Positions 49,106 through 57,585 are shown, numbered from the stretch's first letter. The stretch is DNA of 64,000 nucleotides from Sinomonas sp. ASV486 (GCF_030908215.1 NZ_JAVFJK010000005.1:186001-250000); one strand, 5' to 3'. Numbers and translations are program-made. Notes: generated by a model from the letters alone, not told the origin.

Positions 49106-49749
49106 ATGATGACCGCGCCGTTGGTCGTGTCGAACGTGACGGACATGATGCCCGGGGTGCCCTTCGGGGAGACCCACTCGACGTCTACGTCCTCGAGCGG
49201 CTTCTCGACCGGCTCGCCGAGCCACTCGGTGACGCGCTCCGCCGAGCCCGCGATCGTCAGCTTGCTCATGCGCACGGTGGCCGGGTAGGCGTTCGACGGG
49301 TGGAGCGACGGGTCGCCCTCCCACTTGAGCATGTACGGCACCTGGGGGTCGGCGATGAGCCCGAGGATGCCGATCTGCTTCCACACGAGCTCGCGGCCGT
49401 CGGGGAACTTGCGGTTGCCGGGCACGGCCTGGCGCCCGAGGCGCTCCTCGAACGGCGCGAGGTCATGGACCTCGACGCACCAGCCCATCCAGCCCCCGCC
49501 AGCGGCGCTGCGGGCGCGCACGGCCTGGCCGAAGGGCGCCTTGTCCGACGCCGGGTGGTCCAGGACCTCGACGACCTCAAGGTAGTGGTGGTCCGCGAGG
49601 GGGATGATCATGTTGCGGGTACCGAATCGCGGGTGGACCCCGCCCTTGACGGCCTCGACGCCGAGGGCCTGAGCGATCCGCTCCGTCGTGGCCAGCAGGC
49701 CGTCGGCTTCGCAGGCATAAGAAACATGGTCCATACGCATAAAAGTCAT
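49102..49749 (-). CDS. VOC-superfamily protein (glyoxalase-like domain)
   Basis: A 215-residue protein: MDHVSYACEADGLLATTERI, HHYLEVVEVLDHP and a C-terminal domain ending SVTFDTTNGAVII. The two halves resemble paired VOC repeats (glyoxalase_5-like). No function can be assigned. Its stop codon is in the palindromic terminator shared with the CPBP gene. Confidence 0.85.
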   Translation of the reverse strand: MTFMRMDHVSYACEADGLLATTERIAQALGVEAVKGGVHPRFGTRNMIIPLADHHYLEVVEVLDHPASDKAPFGQAVRARSAAGGGWMGWCVEVHDLAPFEERLGRQAVPGNRKFPDGRELVWKQIGILGLIADPQVPYMLKWEGDPSLHPSNAYPATVRMSKLTIAGSAERVTEWLGEPVEKPLEDVDVEWVSPKGTPGIMSVTFDTTNGAVII

Positions 49750-49772
49750 GGTGCCACTTTGTGATCGGGCAC

Positions 49773-50858
49773 TCAGCTTAGGGTACCCTTACCGAGGTGG
49801 GATGACCGTCGCGGGGTCGCTTCCGCGAGCGGCAGCGTGACCTCCATGGTCGTCCCGCCCGCGCCGGTGGAGGCGATCCGCACGGCGCCGCCGTTGCGCA
49901 CGGCGATGTCCCGCACGAGGGCCAGGCCGAGGCCGAAGCTGCGGCGCCCGGTGTGAGAAGCCGTCCCGCCACCGGCATACCGCTCGAACACGCGCTCCGG
50001 CGCCGGCCCCGCGATCCCGGGCCCGGTGTCCGCGACGGTGAGTACCGCCGTCGGGCTCCGCCTGTCGGTTCCTGTGCCGCCCGCGACGCGGACGCCCACG
50101 GTGACCCGCCCGCCGTCGGGCGTGTATTTGAGCGCGTTGTCGGCCAGCGCCACGATCACGCGGCGCAGGGGTGCGGGGTCTACCGCGACGGGGACGGGGA
50201 TGGTCGGGGCGTCCGCGGCGAGCGAGATGCCGCGCTCGGCCGCGAGGACGGAGAGGTCGCGGACCACGTCGCGTGCGAGCGAGCCGAGGTCCGTGGGCGT
50301 TTCGGGGATGTCGGGTCCGCCCGAGACGGCGTGGAGGAGGTCCTCGATGACGGCGGCAAGCTTCGCCGAGTCGCCGCGAAGCTCGGCGAGGACGCCCGCC
50401 GCGTCGCTGTCCGGGCCGAGGCGCCGCTGGGCCAGCTGGATGCGCGTGTCGATGACGGTCAGCGGGGTGCGCAGCTCGTGGCTTGCATCCTGGACGAAGC
50501 TGCGCTGGAGCGCGAGCGACTCGCCCAGGGGGCGCACTGCCTGCCGGGCGACGAACACTCCAACAATCCCGGCGAGCACAATCCCGGCTAAGCCGCCCAC
50601 GATGAGCGCTCCGAAGACGTCGATCGGGTCCAGGACGATCTGCGGCCCGCTGTGGGACAGGTGCGCGACGACCTCGGCCGGCTGCGACTTGACGGCAACG
50701 AAGATGGCCGCCGCCGCGATCATGAGCACGACGACGACCGCGACCGCCGCTGCGATCTGCACCCCGACGCGGACGGCAGCGCGCTGCAGCGCCGCCTCGT
50801 CCGAGTTCGCGGGGACACGCCGCATCCAGCGGAGGGCCGATTGGGACGGCCCGGTCAT
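49773..50858 (-). CDS. Sensor histidine kinase
   Basis: A 361-residue kinase. Two transmembrane helices (VQIAAAVAVVVVLMIAAAAI and GALIVGGLAGIVLAGIVGVF) bracket a short 30-residue extracytoplasmic loop. The H box is FVQDASHELRTPLTVID with the phosphorylated His, then N box ALADNALKYTPDGG, G1 VADTGPGIAG and G2 GRRSFGLGLALVRDIAV. A distinct HAMP domain is not evident. The loop is too small for a sensor domain, so it may sense within the membrane, as expected for envelope-stress kinases. Start overlaps the response-regulator stop (ATGA). Confidence 0.93.
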   Translation of the reverse strand: MTGPSQSALRWMRRVPANSDEAALQRAAVRVGVQIAAAVAVVVVLMIAAAAIFVAVKSQPAEVVAHLSHSGPQIVLDPIDVFGALIVGGLAGIVLAGIVGVFVARQAVRPLGESLALQRSFVQDASHELRTPLTVIDTRIQLAQRRLGPDSDAAGVLAELRGDSAKLAAVIEDLLHAVSGGPDIPETPTDLGSLARDVVRDLSVLAAERGISLAADAPTIPVPVAVDPAPLRRVIVALADNALKYTPDGGRVTVGVRVAGGTGTDRRSPTAVLTVADTGPGIAGPAPERVFERYAGGGTASHTGRRSFGLGLALVRDIAVRNGGAVRIASTGAGGTTMEVTLPLAEATPRRSSHLGKGTLS

Positions 50859-51538
50859 TCGAGGCCGCCGAGCTGGTACCCGACGCCGTGCACGGTCCTG
50901 ATCACTGTCTTCTGCGTCTTCTTCCGGAGGTAGTGGACATACGTGTCGACGACGCCGGGCGTGTCGCCCGCGTCGAACACGGACTCGAGGAGCTCGGCCC
51001 GCGAGTGGACGCGGCCCGGATCCGCCGCGAGGCGCCCGAGGAGCGCGGACTCGGCCGCGGAGAGCTCGACCCTGTGCCCGTACGGAGAGGTGAGTACCCG
51101 GGCGGCCGGGTCGAGGTCCCAGGCACCAATGGGGAGCAGGCCGGGCTCGGAGGTGGCAGCAGCAGCGGATGTCCGGGTGAGCGCACGGAGCCGGGCCGCG
51201 AGCTCCTCTACGTCGAAGGGTTTGACGAGGTAGTCGTTGGCGCCTGCGTCGAGGCCCTCGACCTTGTCCGGCACGCTGCCGAGGGCCGTGAGGACGAGGA
51301 TCGGCGTCATGAGCCCCTTCGCCCTGAACGACTTGACGAGGGACACACCGTCCAGCGACGGCAGCCCTCGGTCGACGACGAGCGCATCCCACTCCCGTGC
51401 CAGCGCGAGCCGGAGCCCCTCGCGGCCATCTGCGGCAAGGGAGACATCGAAGTCGTCACCGAGCAGCTCGGCCAGGAGTGGCCCCAGCTGACGGTCGTCC
51501 TCGACGAGCAGCACGCGGGGAGGCTGTGGGGTGTCCAT
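50855..51538 (-). CDS. OmpR/PhoB-family response regulator
   Basis: A 227-residue regulator. Receiver: VLLVEDDRQLGPLLAELL, the phosphoacceptor in DALVVDRGLPSLDG, LVLTALG and the LVKPFDVEEL lysine. The C terminus is a winged helix (VELSAAESALLGRLAADPGR, VVDTYVHYLRKK, IRTVHGVGYQL). It pairs with the overlapping kinase gene. The start at 51538 follows CACAAT by 7 nt; an ATG at 51547 is possible. Direct repeats of the kind bound by this family lie before the PAP2 gene 1.5 kb upstream and a DUF6069-like gene at 40.5 kb. Confidence 0.93.
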   Translation of the reverse strand: MDTPQPPRVLLVEDDRQLGPLLAELLGDDFDVSLAADGREGLRLALAREWDALVVDRGLPSLDGVSLVKSFRAKGLMTPILVLTALGSVPDKVEGLDAGANDYLVKPFDVEELAARLRALTRTSAAAATSEPGLLPIGAWDLDPAARVLTSPYGHRVELSAAESALLGRLAADPGRVHSRAELLESVFDAGDTPGVVDTYVHYLRKKTQKTVIRTVHGVGYQLGGLE

Positions 51539-51634
51539 GGCTGTCATTGTGTCAACCGGCGCGGGCATAGGCCCCGTTGCGTGGCCAGTTCCGCGGGTCC
51601 AGACCCCGTGGAAGCGGCCACGCACGGTGCGCGG

Positions 51635-52300
51635 TCAGCGCGAGTAGTCCTCGGCGTCGGCCGTCTCCTCGTCGTCCGCGGGCACGGTCACCCGGACGGG
51701 CATGGCCTGTGCGGCCTTGCGGCGCCGGCGGATGACCTCGATGCCGATCGGTATGACGGACGCGGCGACGATGAGCACGGACAGGATGTCGATGTTCTTC
51801 GCGATGAACTCGACGTGCCCGAGCCAGACGCCGAGCAGCGTGACTGAAATGGACCATGCCACGCCGCCGAGCACGTTCCAGCCGAGGAACTTGCGGTACG
51901 GGTAGTGGGCCATGCCGGCGGCGAGCGGCACGTAGGTGCGCACGATCGGCACGAACCGGGCCAGCACGAGGGCCCGGCCACCGTACCGGCCGAAGAACTC
52001 GTCGGCGCTGTCGAGATAGCTGAGCTTGAGGATCCTTGCGTCTTCGCGGAACCAGCGCTTGCCCACGAACCGTCCGATGAGGTAGCCGGCCTGATCGCCC
52101 GCGACGGCCGCGATCGCCACCACGAGCATGAGCACGGGAAGGCTCAGTCCGAGCTGGGCATGGAGGAGTCCTACGGTGAACAGGAGGGAGTCGCCCGGCA
52201 GGAACGGGAAGAGCAGGCCGGACTCGATGAACACGATGAGCGCGACGACGCCCAGGACCCAGGGTCCGGCGCCGACGAGGAGGGCAGTGGGATCAAGCAT
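51635..52300 (-). CDS. DedA-family membrane protein (VTT domain)
   Basis: A 221-residue protein with the DedA hallmarks FIESGLLFPFLPGDSLLF, IAAVAGDQAGYLIGRFVGKR, ARFVPIVRTYVPLAAGMAHY and GGVAWSISVTLLGVWLGH. DedA proteins are lipid scramblases or undecaprenyl-phosphate flippases needed for envelope stability. It lies between a two-component system and a PAP2 phosphatase, a grouping that suggests envelope lipid recycling. The preceding PAP2 gene ends 7 bp upstream, so the two are co-transcribed. Confidence 0.93.
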   Translation of the reverse strand: MLDPTALLVGAGPWVLGVVALIVFIESGLLFPFLPGDSLLFTVGLLHAQLGLSLPVLMLVVAIAAVAGDQAGYLIGRFVGKRWFREDARILKLSYLDSADEFFGRYGGRALVLARFVPIVRTYVPLAAGMAHYPYRKFLGWNVLGGVAWSISVTLLGVWLGHVEFIAKNIDILSVLIVAASVIPIGIEVIRRRRKAAQAMPVRVTVPADDEETADAEDYSR

Positions 52301-52307
52301 TGGGGGA

Positions 52308-53051
52308 TCAGCGGCTCTCGAGTCGGGAAATGAAGGGAAGTCGGTTCAGGATGGGCGGGGCAATCCGGTTCCAGACGCCGGACCACAGGAAGACGCCCGC
52401 GATCGATGCCGGGAAGGAGGCCACGACGTCCATCGGGTAGTGGACACCGACATAGACCCGGGTCCAGGCGACGAAGGCCGATGCGATGAGGCCGACGACG
52501 AGGACCCACGTGCCCCACTTCGTATGGCGGAACAGGAAGTACAGCGCGATCGTGAGGGAGACGGCGAAGCACACATGGCCGCTCGGGAAGCTGTTCGGGT
52601 CCATGTCCGGCGAGAGGGGGTTGGCCAGCAGATTCGGGTCCGGGCGGTGCCGGTGGACCGCGTACTTGAAGATGAGGCTGTACACCCAGCCGAATCCGGT
52701 CACGGTAACCACGGCGATCGCGTCGACAGGTGTGCGGCGCACAAACCACAGGACAATGAGCAGGAGGACCAGGATCACGATGGCGCCCCGCGGGCCGAGG
52801 ATCTGCTCGAGGGCGAGTGCCACGGCGTTCATCCAGCCCACGTGCTGAGTGCTCATCCACTGGTTGATCGCGAGCTCAGAGTTCTGGTACGAGGGCGTTG
52901 TGGACGCGAAGCCGAGTGCCAGGAGCACGATGCTCATGGCGATCGGCACGACGATCCAGTGCTTGATGGTTGGCAGCCGGAGGAGGCGGCTCCGGATGGG
53001 CAGCTGGGTCCACCCGCCGGCGGTCGTCTTCGCGTGGTCCGAGGCAGTCAT
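52308..53051 (-). CDS. PAP2-family membrane phosphatase
   Basis: A 247-residue protein with six helices and the three phosphatase motifs KYAVHRHRP, FPSGH and TRVYVGVHYPMD (conserved Arg here preceded by Thr rather than Ser). Likely substrates are undecaprenyl pyrophosphate or phosphatidyl phosphates. A -10 CACCAT (53063-53058 on the minus strand) ends 6 nt before the ATG, so the transcript is probably leaderless, and a TCTTAG-N5-TCTTAG direct repeat lies 11 bp upstream of the -10. Followed 7 bp later by dedA. Confidence 0.93.
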   Translation of the reverse strand: MTASDHAKTTAGGWTQLPIRSRLLRLPTIKHWIVVPIAMSIVLLALGFASTTPSYQNSELAINQWMSTQHVGWMNAVALALEQILGPRGAIVILVLLLIVLWFVRRTPVDAIAVVTVTGFGWVYSLIFKYAVHRHRPDPNLLANPLSPDMDPNSFPSGHVCFAVSLTIALYFLFRHTKWGTWVLVVGLIASAFVAWTRVYVGVHYPMDVVASFPASIAGVFLWSGVWNRIAPPILNRLPFISRLESR

Positions 53052-53057
53052 GGTTCT

Positions 53058-53091
53058 ATGGTGGACCCCGGAATCTAAGACAGTTCTAAGA
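53058..53091 (-). promoter_or_regulatory. Direct-repeat activator site and -10 for PAP2-dedA
   Basis: On the minus strand TCTTAG (53091-53086), 5 bp, TCTTAG (53080-53075), then 11 bp and CACCAT (53063-53058). Repeat spacing and distance to the -10 equal those at 40430-40463. Likely bound by an OmpR-family regulator, plausibly the one encoded at 50.9-51.5 kb. Confidence 0.6.
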
Positions 53092-53125
53092 AACTCGCGC
53101 AGACAGGCCATATTCTCGCGAAATA

Positions 53126-53212
53126 GGAACGTTCGTGCCGATCGGATGGCTCGGTCGTGCCTTGACTCACACTCCCTGCCAGCGCAAGCTGGGAAGCGGA
53201 ACGTTCGTGCCG
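53126..53212 (+). promoter_or_regulatory. Repeated operator-like sequence upstream of hipBA
   Basis: GGAACGTTCGTGCCG occurs identically at 53126-53140 and 53198-53212, 72 bp apart; each holds the palindrome GAACGTTC. They precede the hipB start by 67 and 139 bp. HipB-HipA complexes autoregulate through repeated operators, so these are the obvious candidates. Confidence 0.65.
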
Positions 53213-53278
53213 TTTCGGTGAGCGGTTCGGCGAGCGGGGAACCGAAGGCCGTCTCACCCGACTCCGGGAGGGGGGCGT

Positions 53279-53497
53279 GTGGAGCGCCTGAGCCGTGAGA
53301 TTGCCGCCGGGGTGAGGGAGCGGCGTCGTGCGCTCGGGCTGACCCAGCAGGATCTGGCCGAGCTAGCCGGGGTGAGCGAGCGGTTTGTCCGCTTCGTCGA
53401 GCAGGGCAAATCCAGCGTCCAGCTCGACGCCCTCGGAGCGGTCCTCGATGCGCTCGGCCTCGAGCTGCGCGTCGCCACGCGAGGATCCGCGCGATGA
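53279..53497 (+). CDS. hipB: HipB-type antitoxin, XRE-family
   Basis: A 72-residue protein that is almost entirely a Cro/CI helix-turn-helix: VRERRRALGLTQQDLAELAG, VSERFVRFVEQGKSSVQLDAL. The start is GTG 53279 with GGGAGG upstream. It overlaps hipA by 4 bp (ATGA), as expected of a type II toxin-antitoxin pair. It should bind HipA and repress the operon through the repeats upstream. Confidence 0.92.
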   Translation: MERLSREIAAGVRERRRALGLTQQDLAELAGVSERFVRFVEQGKSSVQLDALGAVLDALGLELRVATRGSAR

Positions 53498-54723
53498 CCC
53501 GGCACCGCATCGCGGATGTCTACAAGGCCGGGGTCCTGGCCGCCCGCCTCGAGCGGTTCGAGGGCGGCACGCGCTTCACCTACCTCCCGTCCTATCTGGC
53601 CTCGGGCGTCGACGCGGTGGCGAGCACCCTCCCGCTCTCGTCCCGCCCCGTGGTGACGGGCGCCGGCGCCGTCCCGCCGTTCTTCACCGGGCTGCTGCCC
53701 GAGGGCCGCCGGCTCGCGTCCCTGCGCCGCGCCGTCAAGACGAGCGCGGACGACGAGCTCGGGCTCCTCATGGCCGCGGGCTCGGACCCCGTCGGCGACG
53801 TCCAGATCGTCCCCCACGGCGAGCCCCTCCCCAGCGAAGCCGCGCACCCGGGTGACGCCCACGCCGTCGTGCTCGATGCCCGCCGTACCCCCGATTTCGC
53901 GGCACTCCTGAACGATCCCGCCCTCGTGGACCCGAAGGCGCTCGCCGGGGTCCAGGACAAGGTCAGCGCCGGCATGATCTCCGTGCCGGCGGCGCAGTCC
54001 GGGCGGCGGTACATCCTCAAGCTCAACGCCCCCGAGTTCCCTCACGTGGTCGAGAACGAGCGCCTCATGTACCGGTATGCCGCCAAGCTGCGGATCCCGG
54101 TGAGCCCGGTCAGGCTCGTGCACGACGTCGCGGGGCGGGCGGGGCTGCTCGTCGAGCGGTTTGACCGCCCTCCCGACGAGGCGGGCGGGGGGACACGCCG
54201 ACTCGCTGTCGAGGACGGCTCCCAACTGCTGGGCCTGTACCCCGCGGACAAGTACAACGTGACCTATGAGGAGTTGTGCCACGCCGTCGCCGCGCACTGC
54301 GCGGCGCCCCTCCCGGCGCTGCGGAGCCTCGCCCTCCAGGGCGCGTTCGCGTGGCTGACCGGCAACGGCGACCTCCACGCGAAGAACGTCTCCGTGGTCC
54401 GAGGACTCGCCGTGCCGGGGGAGTGGGCTGTCGCGCCGGTCTACGACATCCCGTCGACGGTTCCGTACGGCGACAAGACCCTCGCGCTGCCGATCGGCGG
54501 CAAGACCACGGGCGTCTCGCGGCGCCACTTCCTCGCGTGGGCGCTCGAGCTCGGCCTGCCCGCACGCGCGGCGGAGGGGGTGCTCGGCTCGGCTCTGCGG
54601 GCGGCCGGGCCGCTCCTGGAGGACCTGCAGGAGCACGACGGCGGTCCCTCGCCGTTCGCCGCCACCGTCACGCGGGCGTGGGTCAAGGAGCTGCGCCACC
54701 GGCGCCGGCTCATGGAGGGCTGA
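53494..54723 (+). CDS. hipA: HipA-type serine/threonine kinase toxin
   Basis: A 409-residue HipA. The N-terminal subdomain has SGVDAVASTLPLSSRPV and FFTGLLPEGRRL; the kinase core has GVQDKVSAGM (ATP loop), YILKLN with the nucleotide-binding Lys, the catalytic loop GNGDLHAKNVSVV and the metal-binding Asp in APVYDIPSTVPYG. Catalytic residues look intact. E. coli HipA phosphorylates glutamyl-tRNA synthetase; this one's target is unknown. Follows hipB with an ATGA overlap. Confidence 0.93.
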   Translation: MTRHRIADVYKAGVLAARLERFEGGTRFTYLPSYLASGVDAVASTLPLSSRPVVTGAGAVPPFFTGLLPEGRRLASLRRAVKTSADDELGLLMAAGSDPVGDVQIVPHGEPLPSEAAHPGDAHAVVLDARRTPDFAALLNDPALVDPKALAGVQDKVSAGMISVPAAQSGRRYILKLNAPEFPHVVENERLMYRYAAKLRIPVSPVRLVHDVAGRAGLLVERFDRPPDEAGGGTRRLAVEDGSQLLGLYPADKYNVTYEELCHAVAAHCAAPLPALRSLALQGAFAWLTGNGDLHAKNVSVVRGLAVPGEWAVAPVYDIPSTVPYGDKTLALPIGGKTTGVSRRHFLAWALELGLPARAAEGVLGSALRAAGPLLEDLQEHDGGPSPFAATVTRAWVKELRHRRRLMEG

Positions 54724-54776
54724 GGCCCCCACTTAACACACGGTCACATGCTTGGCCCAGTGATCAGTGTGCCGCC

Positions 54777-54895
54777 TACACTCCAGATAGGTCATGAGTG
54801 CCAGCGCCAAACCCCGGTTCGCTGGCCGGCAACCCTCCAGATGCGGCGGGGTGCCCCGGGTGAAGACCTGGGCCGGCGAGAGCCGTCGGTCAAGC
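54777..54895 (+). ncRNA. SAM-IV-type riboswitch leader of metYX
   Basis: The leader contains GGTCATGAGTGCCAGCG, CAAACCCCGG, GCTGGCCGGCAACCCTCC, GCGGCGGGGTGCCCCGGG and GAAGACC in the order recalled for the actinobacterial SAM-IV aptamer. P1 can form between AGGTC (54789-54793) and GACCT (54865-54869); GCCAGCG (about 54800) pairs with CGCTGGC (about 54820). A -10 candidate TACACT lies at 54777-54782. The aptamer ends about 30 nt before the metY ribosome site, suggesting control of translation or termination by S-adenosylmethionine. Confidence 0.85.
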
Positions 54896-54916
54896 GCAGC
54901 TGCAAAGGAGCTTGCT

Positions 54917-56314
54917 ATGTCCAGCAACCCCGAATGGTCCTTCGAGACCCGCCAGATCCACGTCGGCCAGACTCCTGACTCCGAGACCGGAGCCCGGGCC
55001 CTCCCGATCTACCAGACCACCTCGTTCGTGTTCCCGAGCGCCGAGAGCGCCGCGGCCCGCTTCGCGCTCGCGGAGCTCTCACCGATCTACACGCGCATCG
55101 GCAACCCGACCCAGGACGCCGTCGAGCAGCGCCTCGCGAGCCTCGAGGGCGGGGTCGGAGCGCTGCTCCTCGCGTCGGGCCAGGCGGCGACGACCTACTC
55201 GATCCTCAACGTCGCCGAGTCCGGCGACCACGTCGTGGCGAGCGCGAGCCTCTACGGCGGCACGTACAACCTCCTCGCCCACACCTTCAAGAAGCTGGGC
55301 ATCGAGGTCACATTCGTCACGGACCCGGACAGCCTTGACGAGTGGAAGGCCGCTGTGCGGCCGAACACCAAGGCGTTCTTCGCCGAGTCGATCTCCAACC
55401 CGCGCCAGAACGTCCTCGACATCGAGGCCGTCGCCGCTGCCGCGCACGGGGCCGGTGTGCCGCTCATCATCGACAACACCGTTGCGACCCCGTACCTCGT
55501 GCGTCCCCTCGAGCACGGCGCGGACGTCGTCGTGCACTCCGCCACGAAGTACCTCGGTGGCCACGGCACGGCCATCGCCGGCGTGATCATTGACGGCGGC
55601 ACGTTCGACTACGCCAAGGATCCGGAGCGTTTCCCGGGCTTCAACACTCCGGACGAGACCTACAACGGCCTCGTCTTCGCCCGCGACCTCGGCGTCAACG
55701 GGATCCTCGGCGCAAACCTCGCGTACATCCTCAAGGCGCGCGTCCAGCTCCTGCGCGACCTCGGCTCCGCCGTCTCGCCGTTCAACGCCTTCCTCATCGC
55801 GCAGGGCATCGAGACTCTCTCGCTGCGGATCGAGCGGCACGTCGAGAACGCCCAGAAGGTTGCCCGGTGGCTCGAGGAGAGGGTCGACGTCGAGTCGGTC
55901 GCCTACGCGGGCCTGCCCTCGAGCCCGTGGTTCGAGCTCGGCAGGAAGTACGCACCGAAGGGCGCTGGTGCGATCGTCTCGTTCGAGCTGGCCGGCGGCA
56001 CCGAAGTGGACGGCGCCGCCCAGGCCAAGGCTGGCGCAGCATTCGTGGATGCGCTGACCCTGCACTCGCACGTGGCGAACATCGGCGATGTGCGCTCGCT
56101 CGTGATCCACCCGGCGTCGACCACGCATGCCCAGCTCACCGCGGATCAGCAGCGCGCCGCCGGCGTCACCCCGGGCCTCGTGCGCCTGGCCGTCGGCCTC
56201 GAGAACATCGACGACATCCTCGCAGACCTCGAGGCCGGATTCGCCGCTGTCGCCTCATCCCTGCAGGATGCCGACGGGCAGGTCGACGACGTCGTCGCGG
56301 AGCCCGTGGCGTGA
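54917..56314 (+). CDS. metY: O-acetylhomoserine aminocarboxypropyltransferase (sulfhydrylase)
   Basis: A 465-residue PLP enzyme of the Cys/Met metabolism family that makes homocysteine from O-acetylhomoserine and sulfide. Seen are PIYQTTSFVFPSAESAAARF, YTRIGNPTQDAVEQRLASLE, the cofactor-binding IIDNTVATPYLVRPLEHGAD and the PLP lysine in VVHSATKYLGGHGT. The length (about 430-465) and the long middle segment separate MetY from cystathionine gamma-synthase. AAAGGAG lies 7 nt before ATG 54917. Downstream of a SAM-responsive leader and coupled to metX by a GTGA overlap. Confidence 0.95.
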   Translation: MSSNPEWSFETRQIHVGQTPDSETGARALPIYQTTSFVFPSAESAAARFALAELSPIYTRIGNPTQDAVEQRLASLEGGVGALLLASGQAATTYSILNVAESGDHVVASASLYGGTYNLLAHTFKKLGIEVTFVTDPDSLDEWKAAVRPNTKAFFAESISNPRQNVLDIEAVAAAAHGAGVPLIIDNTVATPYLVRPLEHGADVVVHSATKYLGGHGTAIAGVIIDGGTFDYAKDPERFPGFNTPDETYNGLVFARDLGVNGILGANLAYILKARVQLLRDLGSAVSPFNAFLIAQGIETLSLRIERHVENAQKVARWLEERVDVESVAYAGLPSSPWFELGRKYAPKGAGAIVSFELAGGTEVDGAAQAKAGAAFVDALTLHSHVANIGDVRSLVIHPASTTHAQLTADQQRAAGVTPGLVRLAVGLENIDDILADLEAGFAAVASSLQDADGQVDDVVAEPVA

Positions 56315-57522
56315 CTCTCGTTGACGGCACCCCGGGAAGGACTGTGGTTGACGGCATCGCCCGAGAGAGGACGGCACGCGAACGCGCAGCAGGCGGGGCG
56401 CAGCGCACCACGCCGGTGCGGCAGGACGCTGCCGTCAGCGGTGTGCTCCGTACCGTCGCGGTCGGTGCGCTCCAGCTCGAAGCAGGCGGCGCGCTGCCCG
56501 AGGTCGAGCTCGCCTTCGAGACTTGGGGCACCCTCAACGCGGATGCGTCCAACGCGGTCCTCATCCAGCACGCCCTGACCGGAGACACCCACGTTGCCCA
56601 GGGCAGCGGGGACGAAGCCGGTTGGTGGGACGCGCTCGTGGGCCCGGGGAAGCCTGTGGATACGGACAAGTACTTCGTGGTCGCAGCGAACATGCTGGGC
56701 GGCTGTTACGGCTCGACCGGGCCGAGCAGCCTCGATCCCGAAGGCGTTCCGTGGGGATCCCGGTTCCCCTTCGTGACGATCCGTGATTCGGTCCGGGCCG
56801 AGGCGCGGCTTGCCGATCGGCTCGGCATCCGGCGGTGGCATGCTGTGGTCGGTGGCTCGCTGGGCGGCGCGCGGGCCCTCGAGTGGGGCGCCACGTACTC
56901 GGAGCGGGTTCGGCACTGCGTGGTCGTGGCGATCGGCGGCTATTCCACGGCCGAGCAGATCGCGCTCGCCCAGGCCCAGCTCCTCGCGATCCGGCAGGAC
57001 CCGGCCTACAACGGCGGTGATTACTACGGCGGGCCGGCCCCCACGGCTGGGCTGGGCCTCGCCCGCCGCATAGCGCACATCTCGTACCGCTCTGAGCCGG
57101 AGCTCAACTTCCGGTTCGGCCGGCGGGGACAAGGCGCAGAGAACCCGCTCGAAGCGCCTGCGGGCGCCGCCGGGCGTGGGCGGTACCAGGTGGAGAGCTA
57201 TCTGGACCACCAGGCGAACAAGCTCGTGGGCCGCTTCGATGCGAACAGCTATGTTGCGCTCACCGAGGCCCTCATGAGCCACGACGTGGGCCGTGGCCGC
57301 GGCGGGATGCAGCGTGCGCTCGCCACCGCCAAGGCCGAGTTCTTCCTTGCCTCGGTCAACTCGGACCGGCTGTACTTCCCCGAGCAGAGCGACGAGCTTG
57401 CGCGCGCGCTTCCCGGCGAGGTCCCCGTGTACACGATCGATGCGAAGATCGGCCACGACGGCTTCCTCACCGAGATCGGCCAGCTCGGGGGGGACCTGCG
57501 GCGGAGGGTCTTCACCCTATAG
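56311..57522 (+). CDS. metX: Homoserine O-acetyltransferase
   Basis: A 403-residue alpha/beta-hydrolase-fold acetyltransferase providing O-acetylhomoserine for MetY. The nucleophile elbow is VVGGSLGGARALEWG, the early loop HALTGDTHV and NMLGGCYGSTGPSS form the acyl pocket, and SDRLYFPEQSDELA with KIGHDGFL supply the Asp and His of the triad. The GTG start overlaps the metY stop. The N terminus has about 40 extra residues before the conserved core. A strong hairpin follows the stop codon. Confidence 0.95.
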   Translation: MTLVDGTPGRTVVDGIARERTARERAAGGAQRTTPVRQDAAVSGVLRTVAVGALQLEAGGALPEVELAFETWGTLNADASNAVLIQHALTGDTHVAQGSGDEAGWWDALVGPGKPVDTDKYFVVAANMLGGCYGSTGPSSLDPEGVPWGSRFPFVTIRDSVRAEARLADRLGIRRWHAVVGGSLGGARALEWGATYSERVRHCVVVAIGGYSTAEQIALAQAQLLAIRQDPAYNGGDYYGGPAPTAGLGLARRIAHISYRSEPELNFRFGRRGQGAENPLEAPAGAAGRGRYQVESYLDHQANKLVGRFDANSYVALTEALMSHDVGRGRGGMQRALATAKAEFFLASVNSDRLYFPEQSDELARALPGEVPVYTIDAKIGHDGFLTEIGQLGGDLRRRVFTL

Positions 57523-57529
57523 CGCATGG

Positions 57530-57585
57530 TTGCCGGGTGGACCGGCGGTCGCCCGACGGTGGTACGGCGCCGGTCCACCCGGCAA
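57530..57585 (+). terminator. Perfect 18-bp stem after metX
   Basis: TTGCCGGGTGGACCGGCG (57530-57547) is exactly complementary to 57568-57585 across a 20-nt loop, starting 8 bp after the metX stop. It should end the met transcript and insulate the next cluster. Confidence 0.85.

Noticed and set aside
54794-54916. N-terminal extension of metY by 41 codons
   Set aside because: The extension is the translated SAM-IV aptamer; a proper AAAGGAG site precedes the ATG at 54917, where conserved MetY sequence begins.
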